Shown in pieces: positions 46,143 through 60,468 of a stretch of 64,000 bases of DNA. The translations under genes and the position numbers were made by a program. Within the stretch, counting starts at the first letter, position 1; each line of letters opens with the position of its first letter. The stretch lies in the NCBI RefSeq assembly GCF_000186865.1, contig NW_008705584.1, forward strand, positions 355,209 through 419,208, written 5' to 3'. This DNA comes from Aureococcus anophagefferens (taxonomy: Eukaryota > Sar > Pelagophyceae > Pelagomonadales > Pelagomonadaceae). The notes beneath the pieces were generated by a model. That model did no database searches. It was not told where the DNA came from and saw only the letters and a list, made by a program, of their open reading frames with translations.

Positions 46143-46907
46143 ATGACGAGTCGCGTATGCCACTTCAAACTTGTTCTCCTCGGCGACACAGCCGTGGGAA
46201 AATCTTGCCTTGTCGTTCGTTTTGTTCGCGATGAGTTTTTCGAGTTCCAGGAGCCAACAATTGGAGGTACTGTTCTTCTCCTTCGCAAGTTCAAACAACG
46301 TGTTTACTCAGCGGCTTTCTTAACGCAATCTGTTTCTCTCGAGGGCGCCACCGTCAAGTTTGAAATCTGGGACACCGCTGGTCAAGGTAAGATCTCAATT
46401 TAGACGAGTCTTCATGCGGATCCTCTGCTTAGAACGCTATCGAAGCCTTGCTCCTATGTACTATCGAGGTGCCGCAGCCGCGATTGTAGTCTATGATATT
46501 ACGAATAAAGAATCCTTCAATGGTGCTAAGTCTTGGGTGAAGGAGCTGCAGAGGCGCGGCGATCCAAACGTCGTCATTGCTCTTGCAGGCAATAAAGCAG
46601 ATCTTCCAAACAAACGAAAAGTTGAATTTCAGGTAACATTGATTACATAGAGCGTCTCAAGTACGTTCACAACTTCGGCTAAGAGTGCTACAAATGTAAA
46701 AAGTCTTTTCCAGGAAATTGGTGCGTCATAATCAAATTGATCAATTTCTCATGTACACGCTCTTAGCTCTTAAACTGCCGCAAAGTCCGCCCCAATCAGA
46801 ACGAGAAGCGTTCCCAATCATTCCGTGAGTTCGCCCACTGAATTCTAAATGCCAACTGAGATATATATCACAGTCCCAAACATGCAGAAAATAAGACTTG
46901 TTGTTAA
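46143..46907 (+). CDS. Rab5-like small GTPase
   Basis: Early-endosome GTPase family. Exons 46143-46266, 46312-46386, 46433-46632, 46651-46720, 46767-46824, 46874-46907; 186 residues, phases close. G-motifs: GDTAVGKSC (P-loop), EPTIGAAF (switch I, across a splice), [20 protein letters not shown] (switch II, Rab5-type), GNKADL, and [13 protein letters not shown] (G5). The last exon encodes [10 protein letters not shown], a double-cysteine prenylation end, confirming the terminal splice. Anomaly: between VEFQ and the G5 motif only about 10 residues replace the roughly 20 expected (usual Y-A-x-x-N-x-L-x-F-M-E-T), and the implied intron 46633-46650 is only 18 nt. Either sequence is missing here or the copy is impaired. 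Confidence 0.88.
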
Positions 46908-47171
46908 TTGCTTCAGAAGGCTATATTTGGCGTCGTAAGCTAAGCTATCTCCATCTGGATGCACAGGAGGACAGCCAGCGGATCAATGTCCTAAGCTTGT
47001 GGTGGTTCTGTACAGTGCTCCAGTCATCGTTTCATGTATACTCCCCTAACTTTGCGACAGGCCAAGTGAGCCCAAGCCAGTGAGGCCCAATATGATTCAC
47101 ATTGTGCCCCAACGGCTGAAAGCTGATAGACGCACGCCGCACCTGCTTTATCTTACTTGCCGGCTCGACTA

Positions 47172-47402
47172 TCAGCAGCTCTGCGGAGCAAATCCACACG
47201 GGGCTGGACGTGGGGATGTTGGTGATTCCAAGTACGCCCCCCCCCCCCCCCCCCCCCGTGTNNNNNNNNNNNNNNNNNNNNNNNNNNNNNNNNNNNNNNN
47301 NNNNNNNNNNNTTTTCAGCAGTTTTGGGGGGCAAATCCCCCCGGGGCTGGACGGGGGGATTTTGGTGATTCCAAGTAGGCCCCCCCCCCCCCCCCCCCCC
47401 CG
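47172..47402. other. Assembly gap (50 N) with near-duplicate flanks and poly-C
   Basis: Ns occupy 47262-47311. The left flank (47172-47261: gcagctctgcggagcaaat ... ggtgattccaagtacg, poly-C, gtgt) is nearly repeated on the right (47317-47405). In the right copy several bases have become g or c, as in low-quality homopolymer reads. This suggests a failed join of one locus and not a true tandem duplication. Confidence 0.85.
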
Positions 47403-48190
47403 TGTCGGCGAGGGGTGGTGTAATATCGAGCCTCGGACATAAAATCTCGGCAGTGTCGTTCACCGGGTAATTGCTCGTGACCTAGAGCTGGGTCAGCTCG
47501 AGGGACTTGGAATTATCGAATATTATGATCTGCCCTATGAGGGGGGGAATCGAGAGCACTTTCTAAGGGGTTTTGGGGGGCGGGCATTCCGAATCTCGAC
47601 TCCGTTTCGTGCGAGGGCGCGTAGAAGCCGAGATCGATTTGGCCGTTCCTCCCCCGCGCGCAGGCGATGAGATCTCAGCTCGTGCTCTTCCCCCGCGCGC
47701 GCGGAGTGTTTCAATCGCATCCACGCCCCTAAATTACCCTTGGAATGTGCCCTCGGTTTCGAGCCTCGTGGGGCAGATCATGCCGAACCAAGCCTCGCAT
47801 AAAGTCCGCGCCCATACCGTCGCGTATTTAAGGGTTAGGGTTAGGTAAACCCTGATGGTCCGACCAATAGGATGATGGGATTCGTGAGGGTTTTGCAGCA
47901 ATTGCTTATGGACCCCTGACAATTAAAGTCCGCACGTCGTAATTATCAATAGTACCGTGCCACCGCGGCCAGCGCGGCTATAGTGCGTTAGGAAATTCCC
48001 GGTGTCTGGTGCTGCCTACATAAAATCGAGCTTCGGAGCGGCCGCGATGGTGGGCGTTTCGTCTAGGTCCCCCCGCTAGAAGCCCCTGTCTACTGAGCCT
48101 GTCCTCCGGGGCCCTCAACTGTAAAGGTGAATGGAGCCAGTAGAGAGATAGAGAGATTTCTACCTTCATCTTCAGTGAACTGCATCTTGA

Positions 48191-48335
48191 TGTTGCAGTG
48201 CACCTTACCCCACTGCGCTCCTACCGCGTCCCGGAGCTGCTCCCGCAGATTATGAGCCAGCACTAGCACAATATCTGCCCCAAGCAGATGAGGCTATGTT
48301 GCAGTGCACCTTACCCCACTGCGCTCCTACCGCGT
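48191..48335 (+). repeat. 39-bp direct repeat, 106 bp apart
   Basis: 48191-48229 and 48297-48335 are identical over tgttgcagtgcaccttaccc and the following cactgcgctcctaccgcgt. Confidence 0.9.
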
Positions 48336-48738
48336 ATCCTGCTAGTTTCCCCTTCCCTTCCTTAATTCATTCTAATCCAGTTTCAAGTCTTATAGACAGC
48401 GAACTGAAGGAGTGACTCCCAAGCAGGCACAGAGTGCATAGCGCTCTTCTGTGTCTGTGGTGTCTGTCTGGTTAGCGTCACAGCGACGTGCCAGATAGCA
48501 CCAGGCTCAGCGAGGTTGCACAGTCGCCGGACAGTGCACCTGCTGGATAGTAGTTTGACTGACGTCATAGCGACGTTATTAAGCTAGCAAACTATCCTAA
48601 CTTTCTAGCCAGCGAATGGAACCAAGGTCTGTCGTTTGGGTGGCTATGCCGCTACGCATTATTACAACATCTACGAGAAAATTATGTCATAGTGCTTCCC
48701 TCCCTCCTTGTCACGTGCGGTCTCAGAAGTTCGTACTT

Positions 48739-48835
48739 TATAATAGCCTCGCTGACAATATGTCTGTGCGGTACCGTGCCTGAGTCTACGAGAGTAGCCT
48801 CCTTCTTAAGCCAATTCTGGCGCCCACTTAAACTG
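48739..48835 (+). repeat. Dispersed repeat, copy 1 (pairs with 62904-63013)
   Basis: About 97 bp shared with 62904-63013, which carries about 13 bp extra. Core: tgtgcggtaccgtgcctgag and agtagcctccttcttaag. It lies shortly upstream of MCM3; possibly an LTR fragment. Confidence 0.8.
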
Positions 48836-48929
48836 CCCTTAGCCTGCTGGTTATGGTATAGCCGCCGGGGTAATTCGCCGGTGGAGTGCGAATCTTTTGT
48901 CCGTGCTTTTGCCCGCGCGCCCTGATAGT

Positions 48930-52171
<3,242 letters not shown>

Positions 52172-53989
52172 TATACATTTCCTGTGATGTGACACTTGGC
52201 GAGCGCTTTGTATTGGATATATCGTTTTAGTCGTATCCCGGGTCCCACATGTTCGCATCCAGATATGAGCTGCATATGCGGCAGCCAAAGATTTATGCAA
52301 ATAATCAACTGAGCCCCAGAGCCTTAGAGCAGAAGTCTATCACGCCGGGGTGTGCGATTTCTTCTCTTGCATTAAATTGGAAGTTATCCAAGATGCAAAA
52401 ATAAATAAGAACAAAGCACCCAAATTTCCCGCCCTGAGAAACTCAAGACCGCTGCTTGTGCGCCTTTGCGCCAGACCCAATGGGCGCTACCGAGTGCGCG
52501 AGATTTGACTCAGGCCCAATTAGAGTCCCTGCTGCGAGAGCCCCTGAACATCCAGGCGCTTCTGGCCACCCATGCACTTTCGCGTGCGTCAGAGTGCGTC
52601 AGGTCGCCAACCAGGACCCGGTATCCGCCTTGCCCCCGACAAACCAGCAACCTGGACATGAGAAACCCAATGGGACTTGGCGGCGCTTAAGGTGCCTCAT
52701 GCCTCAAACGCGGGAAATTCGATGCCTGCCCGGGGCCCCGGAGCCCGCGGAAAATACGACGCTTTCTAGTTTGAACCCCACCCCCGGGGGGGGGGCTGGC
52801 TGATTAAAGCCCCCAGCGCCGGCGTGGCGAAGCCGCTGCGGCACGACAAGTCTAGCCAGCTAGACTCCAAACAGCACCAGAGCGACCCCGAGGCGGCGTA
52901 GGCCGCTCCATTAGGGCCATAGGGGCTGGGGGGGGGGCTAAACGTGGGTGGCTCCTAGGTTGCGGCAACCAATGCGGTTTACTGCCGTAATTCGCCGGCA
53001 GGTGCAGGTTTACTTGCTTTGCCGGAGGCGTCGCAGGTTTTTCGTTTGCCGCAACTCGATTTGCCGGCGCCGCTAGTTGCGGGAAACGGCTAGTTTCCGT
53101 AGTAAATTGAAGTAAAGTTGCACCTCAACTTGAAGTAAACTCGAAGTAAACCGGCTGCCAAGCCCCTAACACAACCAGCGCCGTCCTCGCAGGAGGAACC
53201 GCGAAGCGCCGTAATATCCGCGCCAATGAAGCGGAGTTGATTTCGGTCGTTCCCGGGCCCGCGCGTCACGCGCGCCGCGTAGTACGCGGGACGCCACGGC
53301 TGTAAAGGGATATAAGCCCTTCACTGTAGACTAGAAAGGTAGATATTTACACTGCCCTACCAACCGGCGGGGATCTAGTAACACTAAGCAGTGAGCTGCG
53401 AACGCAACCCCCAGGCCCCTCGGTCACTAAAAGTGTGCAAGAGAAAGAAAGAAGAAGATACCGCGGGTAGATACAATACTAGCATGATAGTAGTAGAATA
53501 ATAGTAGAGTAGCGTACTGTACCGCACCCGCGTATCCTCGTACAAAAGATACAAGTGGGCAACTAGGCTGGCATATATCCACTGCACTGTGAACCTCAAG
53601 CTAGTAAGAGAAGTATACCTTGAAGGGACAATTCCCGCTACACGGCTTGAAGGGCCTCTTCGGCCGCCGAAAAACTGGCCCGGCAGTAAACTCGCCGGCG
53701 GCGAATCACCGGTAAAGTAAAACCGAATAACCTGCCCCTGGACCGTCACAGGTTTTCCCGTAAACCGCAACCTAGGGCGGCTCCCGCGGCGCGGCCACGC
53801 ACTCGGGCCACGGTGCGCAGCGCCCGGTGTGTGCTGATGTCGTATTATGGGCGCTTCCGAGTCGGCGACCCACTGTAACCCCCCCCCCGTTGGCACGACA
53901 CCTGGGGGTGCGCCTGGACTAACCATAGCCGGATATAGCTAACAAGAGGACCCGGTGAGCAGCTGCGCTGGCTGCAGCGGCACCGGAGT
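52172..53989. other. Spacer with repeats between convergent MCM3 and DRC3
   Basis: GC-rich repeat family copy at about 52480-52800, short repeats of tgaagtaaa/gttgcacctcaac around 53100-53150, and repeat copy 53411-53643. A 180-codon minus frame (53384-53926) overlaps the repeat and is not considered a gene. Confidence 0.5.
53411..53643 (+). repeat. Dispersed repeat, copy 2 with about 60-bp insertion
   Basis: Matches 42521-42690; extra AT-rich segment at about 53463-53523 contains tagtagaataatagtagag. Both copies are in the same orientation. Confidence 0.8.
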
Positions 53990-55582
53990 CTAATCTGGAT
54001 CACCGTCGGCTTCGTCGTCTATCTCCTGAGTGATCAATTCCTTTAAGTCACTGAAGCAGCCTTCTTCAAACGACTTGAGTTCCATGATGCGATTTCGACT
54101 CCGATTGTGTTCTTCTTCGCGATACTTCTTGAGCGCAAGTTTAAAAAGCAATTCTTCGTTATGTTTTGCTTCGTCCTCGCGGCGGTACAATCTTCCTACG
54201 TGGATATCGTGAGAGCCTGTGATCGCATTCATGCAAGCATCACGGTCTATTAGCAGTGAGTTAGCCTCATCCGGGAGATCTTCAGGTAGTTCCTCCTTGA
54301 TCGCCTTTTCCAGAAGTTCGTTTACAAGTTGCATAAGATCACGAGTGTAGTTGTTTTCATGTTCTTCCACAAGTCGGAAGTAGTTCTGCTGGCCATCCAA
54401 GCATGCTTGCTTAATCTCGAAATATTTAGTTTCATATTCTCCGATGATTTCTTCACATTGTTCAACTTGCCTCATTTCTAAGTCCATTAGCGAGCTTATT
54501 AAACTACTGAGTGTGGCCTGAAGGGGATCGAGATCGATCAACTCTACGTGTTGCTGAGCTGCTAATAACTTCAGAGACCTCTTTTTGGTACGCCCGAAGT
54601 CCTCCATCATGTGCACCGACTCACTTGCGTATTTCACACGCAGTCTGTGCAAAGCCAGCTCGAATTGGCTCTGCTCGTGCCTCTTCTGCTGATCACGGGC
54701 CAGGCCTGTCTGTAAGAATAAATCCGAGGCTGACTCAACTTCACTCTGGAATGAATTTATGATGTCACTGATTCCAGGTAGATGCTTTAGTTTGGCCATT
54801 TCTGTATCATCTGCAAACATGTCATCAAAGATAGTTTCGACTGCAGCTAAGTTCGCATCACGTAATTTCAAGGTATGCTTCGCCGCAGCGAGCTCTCTCG
54901 TGGCCTTTTCTTCTTCTAGGGCTTCTTTCTCCTCAACGTCGAGAAGCTCGTCTTGGTATTGTTCTCGAGCTGCAACAGTCTCGGTCTTCATCACCATGGA
55001 ATAATCAAGGTACGTGAGATCATTCAGATACGCCAGAACATACATGCGGTACTCGCCTTCTCTAGACACAGGGTTGCCTTCTAGGTTGAGTAGTTGTAGA
55101 TTTCTGAAGCAGCGCAGTCTGACAATGCTATCAAGAGCAGTGATATTGTTATTTCCCAGAGATAAACACTGCAGGATTTTGCACTGCTCCAACCCTTCGA
55201 TATCCGTGATCAAATTATTGAATAATGACAAATCTGTGAGCTTTTCTAGCTTCTCCAAACCATCTATTTTAGTGATGCAGTTGAAAGAGAGATCCAGCCA
55301 TGTTAAATTAGTTAGGTGGCCTAAGTTGTTTATGGATTTGATAATATTGTTGTCAAGGCACAGCTTTCGGAGCGTCTGGAAGCCCTGTAGATTATCTATT
55401 TTGAGAACGTTTTTGAATGATAAACTTAATTCTGTCGCTTCCGCGACCATATCCGCAAGGGCACTTGCGCTCAACTCCTTTGTGGTTGCATCCATAGGTG
55501 ATTTGGTCGATATAGTCTCGCGAAGAGCAGTCGCAATGAGCTCATCATCAATGACTTGGATTTCTTCGTTGTCTGGATTCAT
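53990..55582 (-). CDS. DRC3: Dynein regulatory complex subunit 3-like protein (DRC3/LRRC48)
   Basis: Axonemal nexin-dynein regulatory complex subunit needed for ciliary beating. Single exon, 530 residues from ATG 55582. Residues about 45-190 are SDS22-type leucine-rich repeats (LRKLCLDNNIIKSINNLGHL; LTWLDLSFNCITKIDGLEKL; LQLLNLEGNPVSREGEYRMY) capped by YLNDLTYLDY. Residues about 205-520 are charged, helical coiled coil (EEKEALEEEKATRELAA onward) ending in an acidic tail. Length and LRR-then-coil order agree with DRC3 (about 520). It is divergently arranged with the DysF-kinase gene. Confidence 0.92.
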   Translation of the reverse strand: MNPDNEEIQVIDDELIATALRETISTKSPMDATTKELSASALADMVAEATELSLSFKNVLKIDNLQGFQTLRKLCLDNNIIKSINNLGHLTNLTWLDLSFNCITKIDGLEKLEKLTDLSLFNNLITDIEGLEQCKILQCLSLGNNNITALDSIVRLRCFRNLQLLNLEGNPVSREGEYRMYVLAYLNDLTYLDYSMVMKTETVAAREQYQDELLDVEEKEALEEEKATRELAAAKHTLKLRDANLAAVETIFDDMFADDTEMAKLKHLPGISDIINSFQSEVESASDLFLQTGLARDQQKRHEQSQFELALHRLRVKYASESVHMMEDFGRTKKRSLKLLAAQQHVELIDLDPLQATLSSLISSLMDLEMRQVEQCEEIIGEYETKYFEIKQACLDGQQNYFRLVEEHENNYTRDLMQLVNELLEKAIKEELPEDLPDEANSLLIDRDACMNAITGSHDIHVGRLYRREDEAKHNEELLFKLALKKYREEEHNRSRNRIMELKSFEEGCFSDLKELITQEIDDEADGDPD

Positions 55583-55839
55583 ACGCAGCGCCGTTCAGAT
55601 ATACAGGATACCTGCACCCATCATTATAGCCATTCAGCATGGATCCCCCCGCTCCCTGAACTGGCGGGAACCATCCACCAGGAGCCTGAGCGCCAGCGCC
55701 AGCGCGGCCACCCGAGCCACATCACGACACTCAGAGAGCCCGTCCACAGAGAGCGTAGTTCACGCCCGTAGCTTCGACCGCCGGCGGCGTAAATAATTGC
55801 CGAATTGAGCCTGGCTAAGTGCTAAATAGATTTTGTGAC
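55583..55839. promoter_or_regulatory. Shared divergent promoter region (DRC3 / DysF-CDPK)
   Basis: Only 257 bp separate the two start codons on opposite strands, so both promoters must lie here or in leaders. No TATA box or other element could be identified with confidence. Confidence 0.5.
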
Positions 55840-58800
55840 ATGAATGGCTCGAGCGCGCATTTGGGCCATTTTCCCGCGGTTCCCTCTCTTCTTCTTCCGA
55901 TCACACCATTTCTTCACGAAGCTGATACGCTCATGGACACCGTACTGAGTGGCCAGCTGAGCGAGGCGCGTCAACAAGAGGCGCAGATGGTTGCGTATTA
56001 TTGCATTTCCCATGCATTGTGGCTGGGACAGAATGTGCACACACCAAACAACGAGTGCGTGGAATTTCTCTGCACCCTGGCAACATGGCAAGAACGCTTG
56101 AAACCTCACCCGGCCCAAATACAACAAGCCTCGCTGGACCAGAATCACGTTTGTGAGTTTTTGGGCTCTGTTGCCATACTTTGTCACGAGCAGCGCGACG
56201 ACAGCGGCTCGGGAATGCCAAACATGATACCCCCTACCCCTAGAGAGCAATGCTGTATTTCAACGGGCCCAGCGACAGCATCTCTGGAGATTTTTGAAAA
56301 CGAGCGACATGCACCTTTTGTTGGTTGGTCTGCTCAGCATCTATTGCCATATGAGCGCGGTCAGTATTCCAACGAAACTGGTTCGGTGAGTCATCTAAAT
56401 GTTCAAATAACCACAGCTCACAATTTTACAAAACTATAGGCAACAATAGACGGGCTTTGCTCCTCATGCAGTGGCAGATCTGCGCTTTATTCAATAGACT
56501 CACCTCCCCTGGATGACTTTGTATGGGATGGAGAATGGTCTATTGATCTCATGTACACAGCATGTGATCAAAATGGATGGAGCTATGGACTGTCTTGGTG
56601 GATGCTCGCATTAAGATTACGGCAGGGCAATTCTTTAGCTGGACCAGGAATGGCACTTGTAAGACGCCGCAAATGGATTCGTCACCTTCGTGCGTCTGCC
56701 GGTGGAAATTTACCGGCCGCAATCGATGGGGCTCCGCATTTGCAGTCGCTTGAAATGAGAAACGGTTCTAGAAATCAACAATCCAGCTGTCGCAGTCATG
56801 CTGCCGCGGCTGCAGCGATGTCTGTTTGTGCCATGCCTGCGACGATGACCATATGCTCTCAATCATCGGTTGACGATATTGAACAACTATCTGACACGGC
56901 ATCTAGGTCGACAACTCATGTTTCTGGGCATGCGAGGAGTCCCAGTTTGCTCCTACCACGGGCTCCTTCGCCACCTCCACCAGAATTGCCACTTGAGGCG
57001 CGAAATGTATTGACCACGCATGCGCTGCATGCGATCAAACTCGCAGAAGACATGATGCAGCATTCTGATCCTCTACACATGAGAAGATGGTTCCACGCTG
57101 CAGCAGTCTATTTTGAGGTCATTCGCAGCTTCGGTGATCTTACTCCTGAGCTAGACACCCAACGCCAGCGGGTGCGAAAGTTGGCCCGTCTCTGTTCGCA
57201 TCTCCATGAAAATTGCGTCGCTGAACATGATGCCGTGAGCCGACGTGTCACCGATGTTTATGATCTTCCCGCTGATCGCGTTTTAGGAAGAGGTTCATAT
57301 GGGACAGTTTGTCTTGCTATTCATCGTGCAACACGTGAGGAATTTGCCTGTAAAGTACTCAGCATCAATCGTGTCGGGCCGCAATACGTTGACAAACTGC
57401 ATGCTGAAATTTCGTCCATGCGCCAATTGGACCACCCCAACGTCTTGCGTCTGCGCGAAGTTTTCTTCGGGCGTCGTAAGATATATCTCATCATGGACTT
57501 GTGCACTGGCGGGGAGCTATTCGAGCTAGTGAACACATCTATCGAGCATCGTTCAGAAAAGTGTGCCACTTGTTTCATGGCCGAAATGCTCTCTGCTGTA
57601 CAGTATCTTCACGATAACGGTGTTGTGCATCGGGATCTCAAGCTTGAAAATTGGCTTTTTGAGCATCGAGCCGGGTCTCACCTCAAACTGATAGATTTCG
57701 GTCTTGCCCGACATTTCCTCGGGCATGAACGAATTCATGGTGCTGTAGGAAGCATGTACTATGTTGCTCCTGAGGTCCTCCGAGGTTCATACGATGCGCG
57801 CTGTGATCTATGGTCACTGGGAGTTATTGCTTATATGCTCGTCTCAGGAGCGCCGCCTTTTTGGGGCAAGGATGACCGCGATATTCGTCGGAATATCTTG
57901 GCCGGGCGTTGGGAATTCCCGCCGCAGTTCTTTGCTGGGGTTTCACCTGTGTCAAAAGATTTCATTGCAAGACTATTAACACATGACCCCGACATGCGGA
58001 TGAGCGCATCAGATGCTCTTGTGCACCCATGGTTGACTACAAACCTGAGTTCAAAGGACCTTCGCATGTTACCACGTTGGCAGTGTGACGAACTTCTTGG
58101 AACTTTACGAGGGTTCGCAGGAACCACTCCTCTGCAGAAAGTTGTACTAGCAGTAGCCGCTTTTCATCTCACGCCGCCCCAGGTAGCAAATATGAGAGAG
58201 TTGTTTGCGTTCATAGATGTTGATCGCTCTGGAACCATCTCATTTTCTGAACTAGCTCAGGCCGTGCGTGACCTCTCATCCATCTCTAGAGAGCCGGAAG
58301 TTATCCCTGGTGGTGATCACCCTCAGAATAATCTAAGAACGGAAACAGACGAATGCCAATTAAAGGAACTCTTCAATGCGGTTGACATCTCCCGATCATC
58401 TCAGATTAATTTCACAGAATTTCTTGCAGCAACTTTGTGGCAACGAATTCAGCTCGATGAAAAACACGTCCGGCATGTTTTTGACACACTGGATATGAAT
58501 GGAAACGAACGTTTGAATGCGGCATCCATTAAATCTCTGGTGGGTATTGATTACGATGATGAAGAGGTAGATCAATTAATAGCAGAGGCTGATTCAAATG
58601 GAGATGGGTATCTAGACTATGATGATTTTTTACGCGCTTGGCGGTCCACAGCCCTTCAGACACATCATTCATTATCACAGAATCATCACATGGGTTTAAA
58701 CGGTGTCGCGACTGTGGTGCATGCAATCGCCCACTGGAGGGTGCCACCGCGGCATGTAGAACTCAAGAACGAGAGGCCCCTGGCGTTCGATGAGCAAGTT

Positions 58801-58860
58801 GGCGCGTTTGATGATCAATCTGACGGAGGCAGAGGAGTGCACAATAATAGCAACGGGTAA
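55840..58860 (+). CDS. DysF-domain calcium-dependent protein kinase (CDPK-like fusion)
   Basis: Two exons, 55840-56385 and 56440-58860 (intron 54 nt, GTGAGT..TATAG), 988 residues. DysF N-part FENERHAPFVGWSAQHLLPY (residues about 152-182) and C-part (DDFVWDGEWSIDLMYTACD ... ALVRRRKWIRHLRA, about 203-267) form a DysF domain, split by the intron. Residues about 385-455 are helical (ALHAIKLAEDMMQHSDPLHM), possibly MIT-like. Kinase about 462-714: GRGSYGTVCLA, FACKV, HRDLKLEN (about 579), DFGLA, YVAPEVL. Four EF-hand positions follow (about 766-916): the first (DVDRSGTISFSE) and fourth (DSNGDGYLDYDD) look able to bind calcium, the middle two are degenerate. A calcium-activated Ser/Thr kinase is likely; DysF domains occur in dysferlins and peroxisomal Pex30-type proteins, suggesting membrane work. 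Confidence 0.9.
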
Positions 58861-59917
58861 GAGGCACACGGCGGCCCAAGGTAAAAAGGCTCCAACTTGA
58901 AGCAGGGCAAAGGCGATCAGGCCCGTGAGCGAAATATTATGCTTTCTAGGTCCTGGCAACGTATTGTCCAGCTGGCCAGTGGCCAATAAATGCCCCGCGT
59001 ACCAGAGGCTCGATATCCAGCCCGGCATCTCGTGTAGCTTCGATGCCAGGAAGCTACATAGCTCCAATGGAAAGGGGCGAGAAGCGTTCGATAGCATTCG
59101 GTGGTCTTCCGTCCGGGGGGCGGGCGCTCGGGGCAGACCAGTTCAAATTGAGCCAGTACCACTCGTGGGGTGACTCCTAGATCAGCCCGAGATCAGCCCA
59201 GCCAACCCACACTGGTCAAGTAGCAGGAGCGGTCCCCGGACTACAGAGAATCCAGCACAGTTTGATGGGAGGTAGGTAGCTGGGTAGTACGGCCCCGAGG
59301 TGCCCTAAATGAAGACTTCGAAGTATTTCAAAGGGCCGGCCCCCTGGTCCCTGGGGTCCCGTTCGTTGCCACCTCGCCGAACCCCGGGCCGCGGAAATAC
59401 GACGCGTTCTCGTTTGTGGGGGAATTGCTGTAGCTTAGTGGCTCGCTGCGAACATTTTTGGAGCACTGGCAGTGGAAAGTATCCGGGGTCCTGAGACCCG
59501 ATGGCAAATATGTAGTCACTGTGATTTATTGAGGCGGTTTGGCGAGATTTATGCGGTGTCAACAGGGGTAGCTGAGCCGGGTTCAACAGATTCGAGCTAA
59601 CGAGATAGTAAACTCCGACACGGGGAGGCAGCCTAGTGGGGCTGCCCTGCCGTGTGAGGGTGAACTATCGAGGTTACGCAGTGGCGGTACACCGGCGTCT
59701 CTGTTTTCCTCACGTCACCTCAGCTGCCGTAGTATACGGGGGCTGGGGCTACTGGACGAACGGGCAGAGGACCTGCCTCACTAGGTCCAGGAAGACTCTC
59801 CGTCTATTACACTGCGGGAAGCAACTATAACAGGGTTAGAAAGTATTAAGGAGGGGAAGGAAGTTGGGTGGCTCTGTACCAGCGAGCCACTAGGGAGATA
59901 CAAAACTCTCTATCTCT
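58861..59917. other. Spacer with dispersed repeats
   Basis: Contains repeat copies 59601-59652 (gatagtaaactcc family) and 59864-59920. No exon supported; frames here are short and featureless. Confidence 0.5.
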
Positions 59918-59920
59918 CTA
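59864..59920 (+). repeat. Dispersed repeat abutting a copia remnant, copy 1
   Basis: Nearly identical to 63050-63106 (ttgggtggctctgtaccagc, then gagccactagggagatac and a tctctat run). It sits directly next to the end of the copia RNase H frame, the position expected for an LTR. Confidence 0.85.
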
Positions 59921-60070
59921 CTTGCCCTGCGGCTCTCGACCCGTGACGGCGTCCATGGCCCGGGCGAATCGACCGGGCGCATCCGCCGCGGTCAGGCCAT
60001 TCGCTGGGTTCACCTCAGTGCTAACATAGAGGATCTTGACGCCGTCGCAGTCGAGCATGTCGTAGCAGAA
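59918..60070 (-). pseudogene. Second copia RNase H C-terminal remnant
   Basis: Minus strand end reads CYDMLDCDGVKILYVSTEVN and PANGLTAADAPGRFARAMD, parallel to the C-terminus of the remnant at 32684-33240 (HDALDSGELVLHHVPSKFNP...). Only the last 50 codons are recognisable; the open frame continues to 60433 with unrelated sequence that includes a 16-bp hairpin at 60089-60125. Confidence 0.7.
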
Positions 60071-60088
60071 GGCCGCGGTCGAAAAAAG

Positions 60089-60125
60089 CTCCTGCGGACG
60101 CGCCTGGGAGGCGCGTCCGCAGGAG
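60089..60125. repeat. Perfect 16-bp stem, 5-nt loop inverted repeat
   Basis: Arms 60089-60104 and 60110-60125 (ctcctgcggacgcgcc and its exact complement) around tggga. Lies just upstream of the copia RNase H remnant on the minus strand. Confidence 0.9.
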
Positions 60126-60468
60126 TCGTCGCCCCTCCGGGGCTCCGAAAACAGACCCTTCACCAAGGTACGTGGTACGGCCGCTACGCGGCCGTGCTTC
60201 CCCTGTGTGCGCCACAAGCTGCCGTCAAGCTTCAAGTTGGTGTGCAGTCCAGGCTTGTGCACAGATACCCTTGAAGTACCCTCTCCTTCTGCACTAGTAG
60301 CACCCAGCACAGCCAAGCCGATCATGGTGTGCCTGGACAGCAGCATGCCACAGCTAAAAGGCACAGCGCACAACCAGAAAGCCGAATGGCGCTTAACTTC
60401 AAGTTGGGGACTATAATATATAGCAGCCACCATGGGTTTAGCGCACTGACCTGGACTAGATGCGCCCG

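Larger units (their letters stand above)
46908..48929. other. Spacer with assembly gap and repeats
   Basis: Contains the 50-N gap with duplicated flanks, two telomere-like ttaggg units (47830-47846), repeat copies 47955-48010 and 48739-48835, and a 39-bp direct repeat (48191-48229 and 48297-48335). No gene supported. Confidence 0.55.

Noticed and set aside
47032..47463. Frames crossing the N gap
   Set aside because: They translate unknown bases and poly-C; no biological meaning.
53384..53926. 180-codon minus frame
   Set aside because: Overlaps dispersed repeat copy 53411-53643 and low-complexity sequence, no domain.
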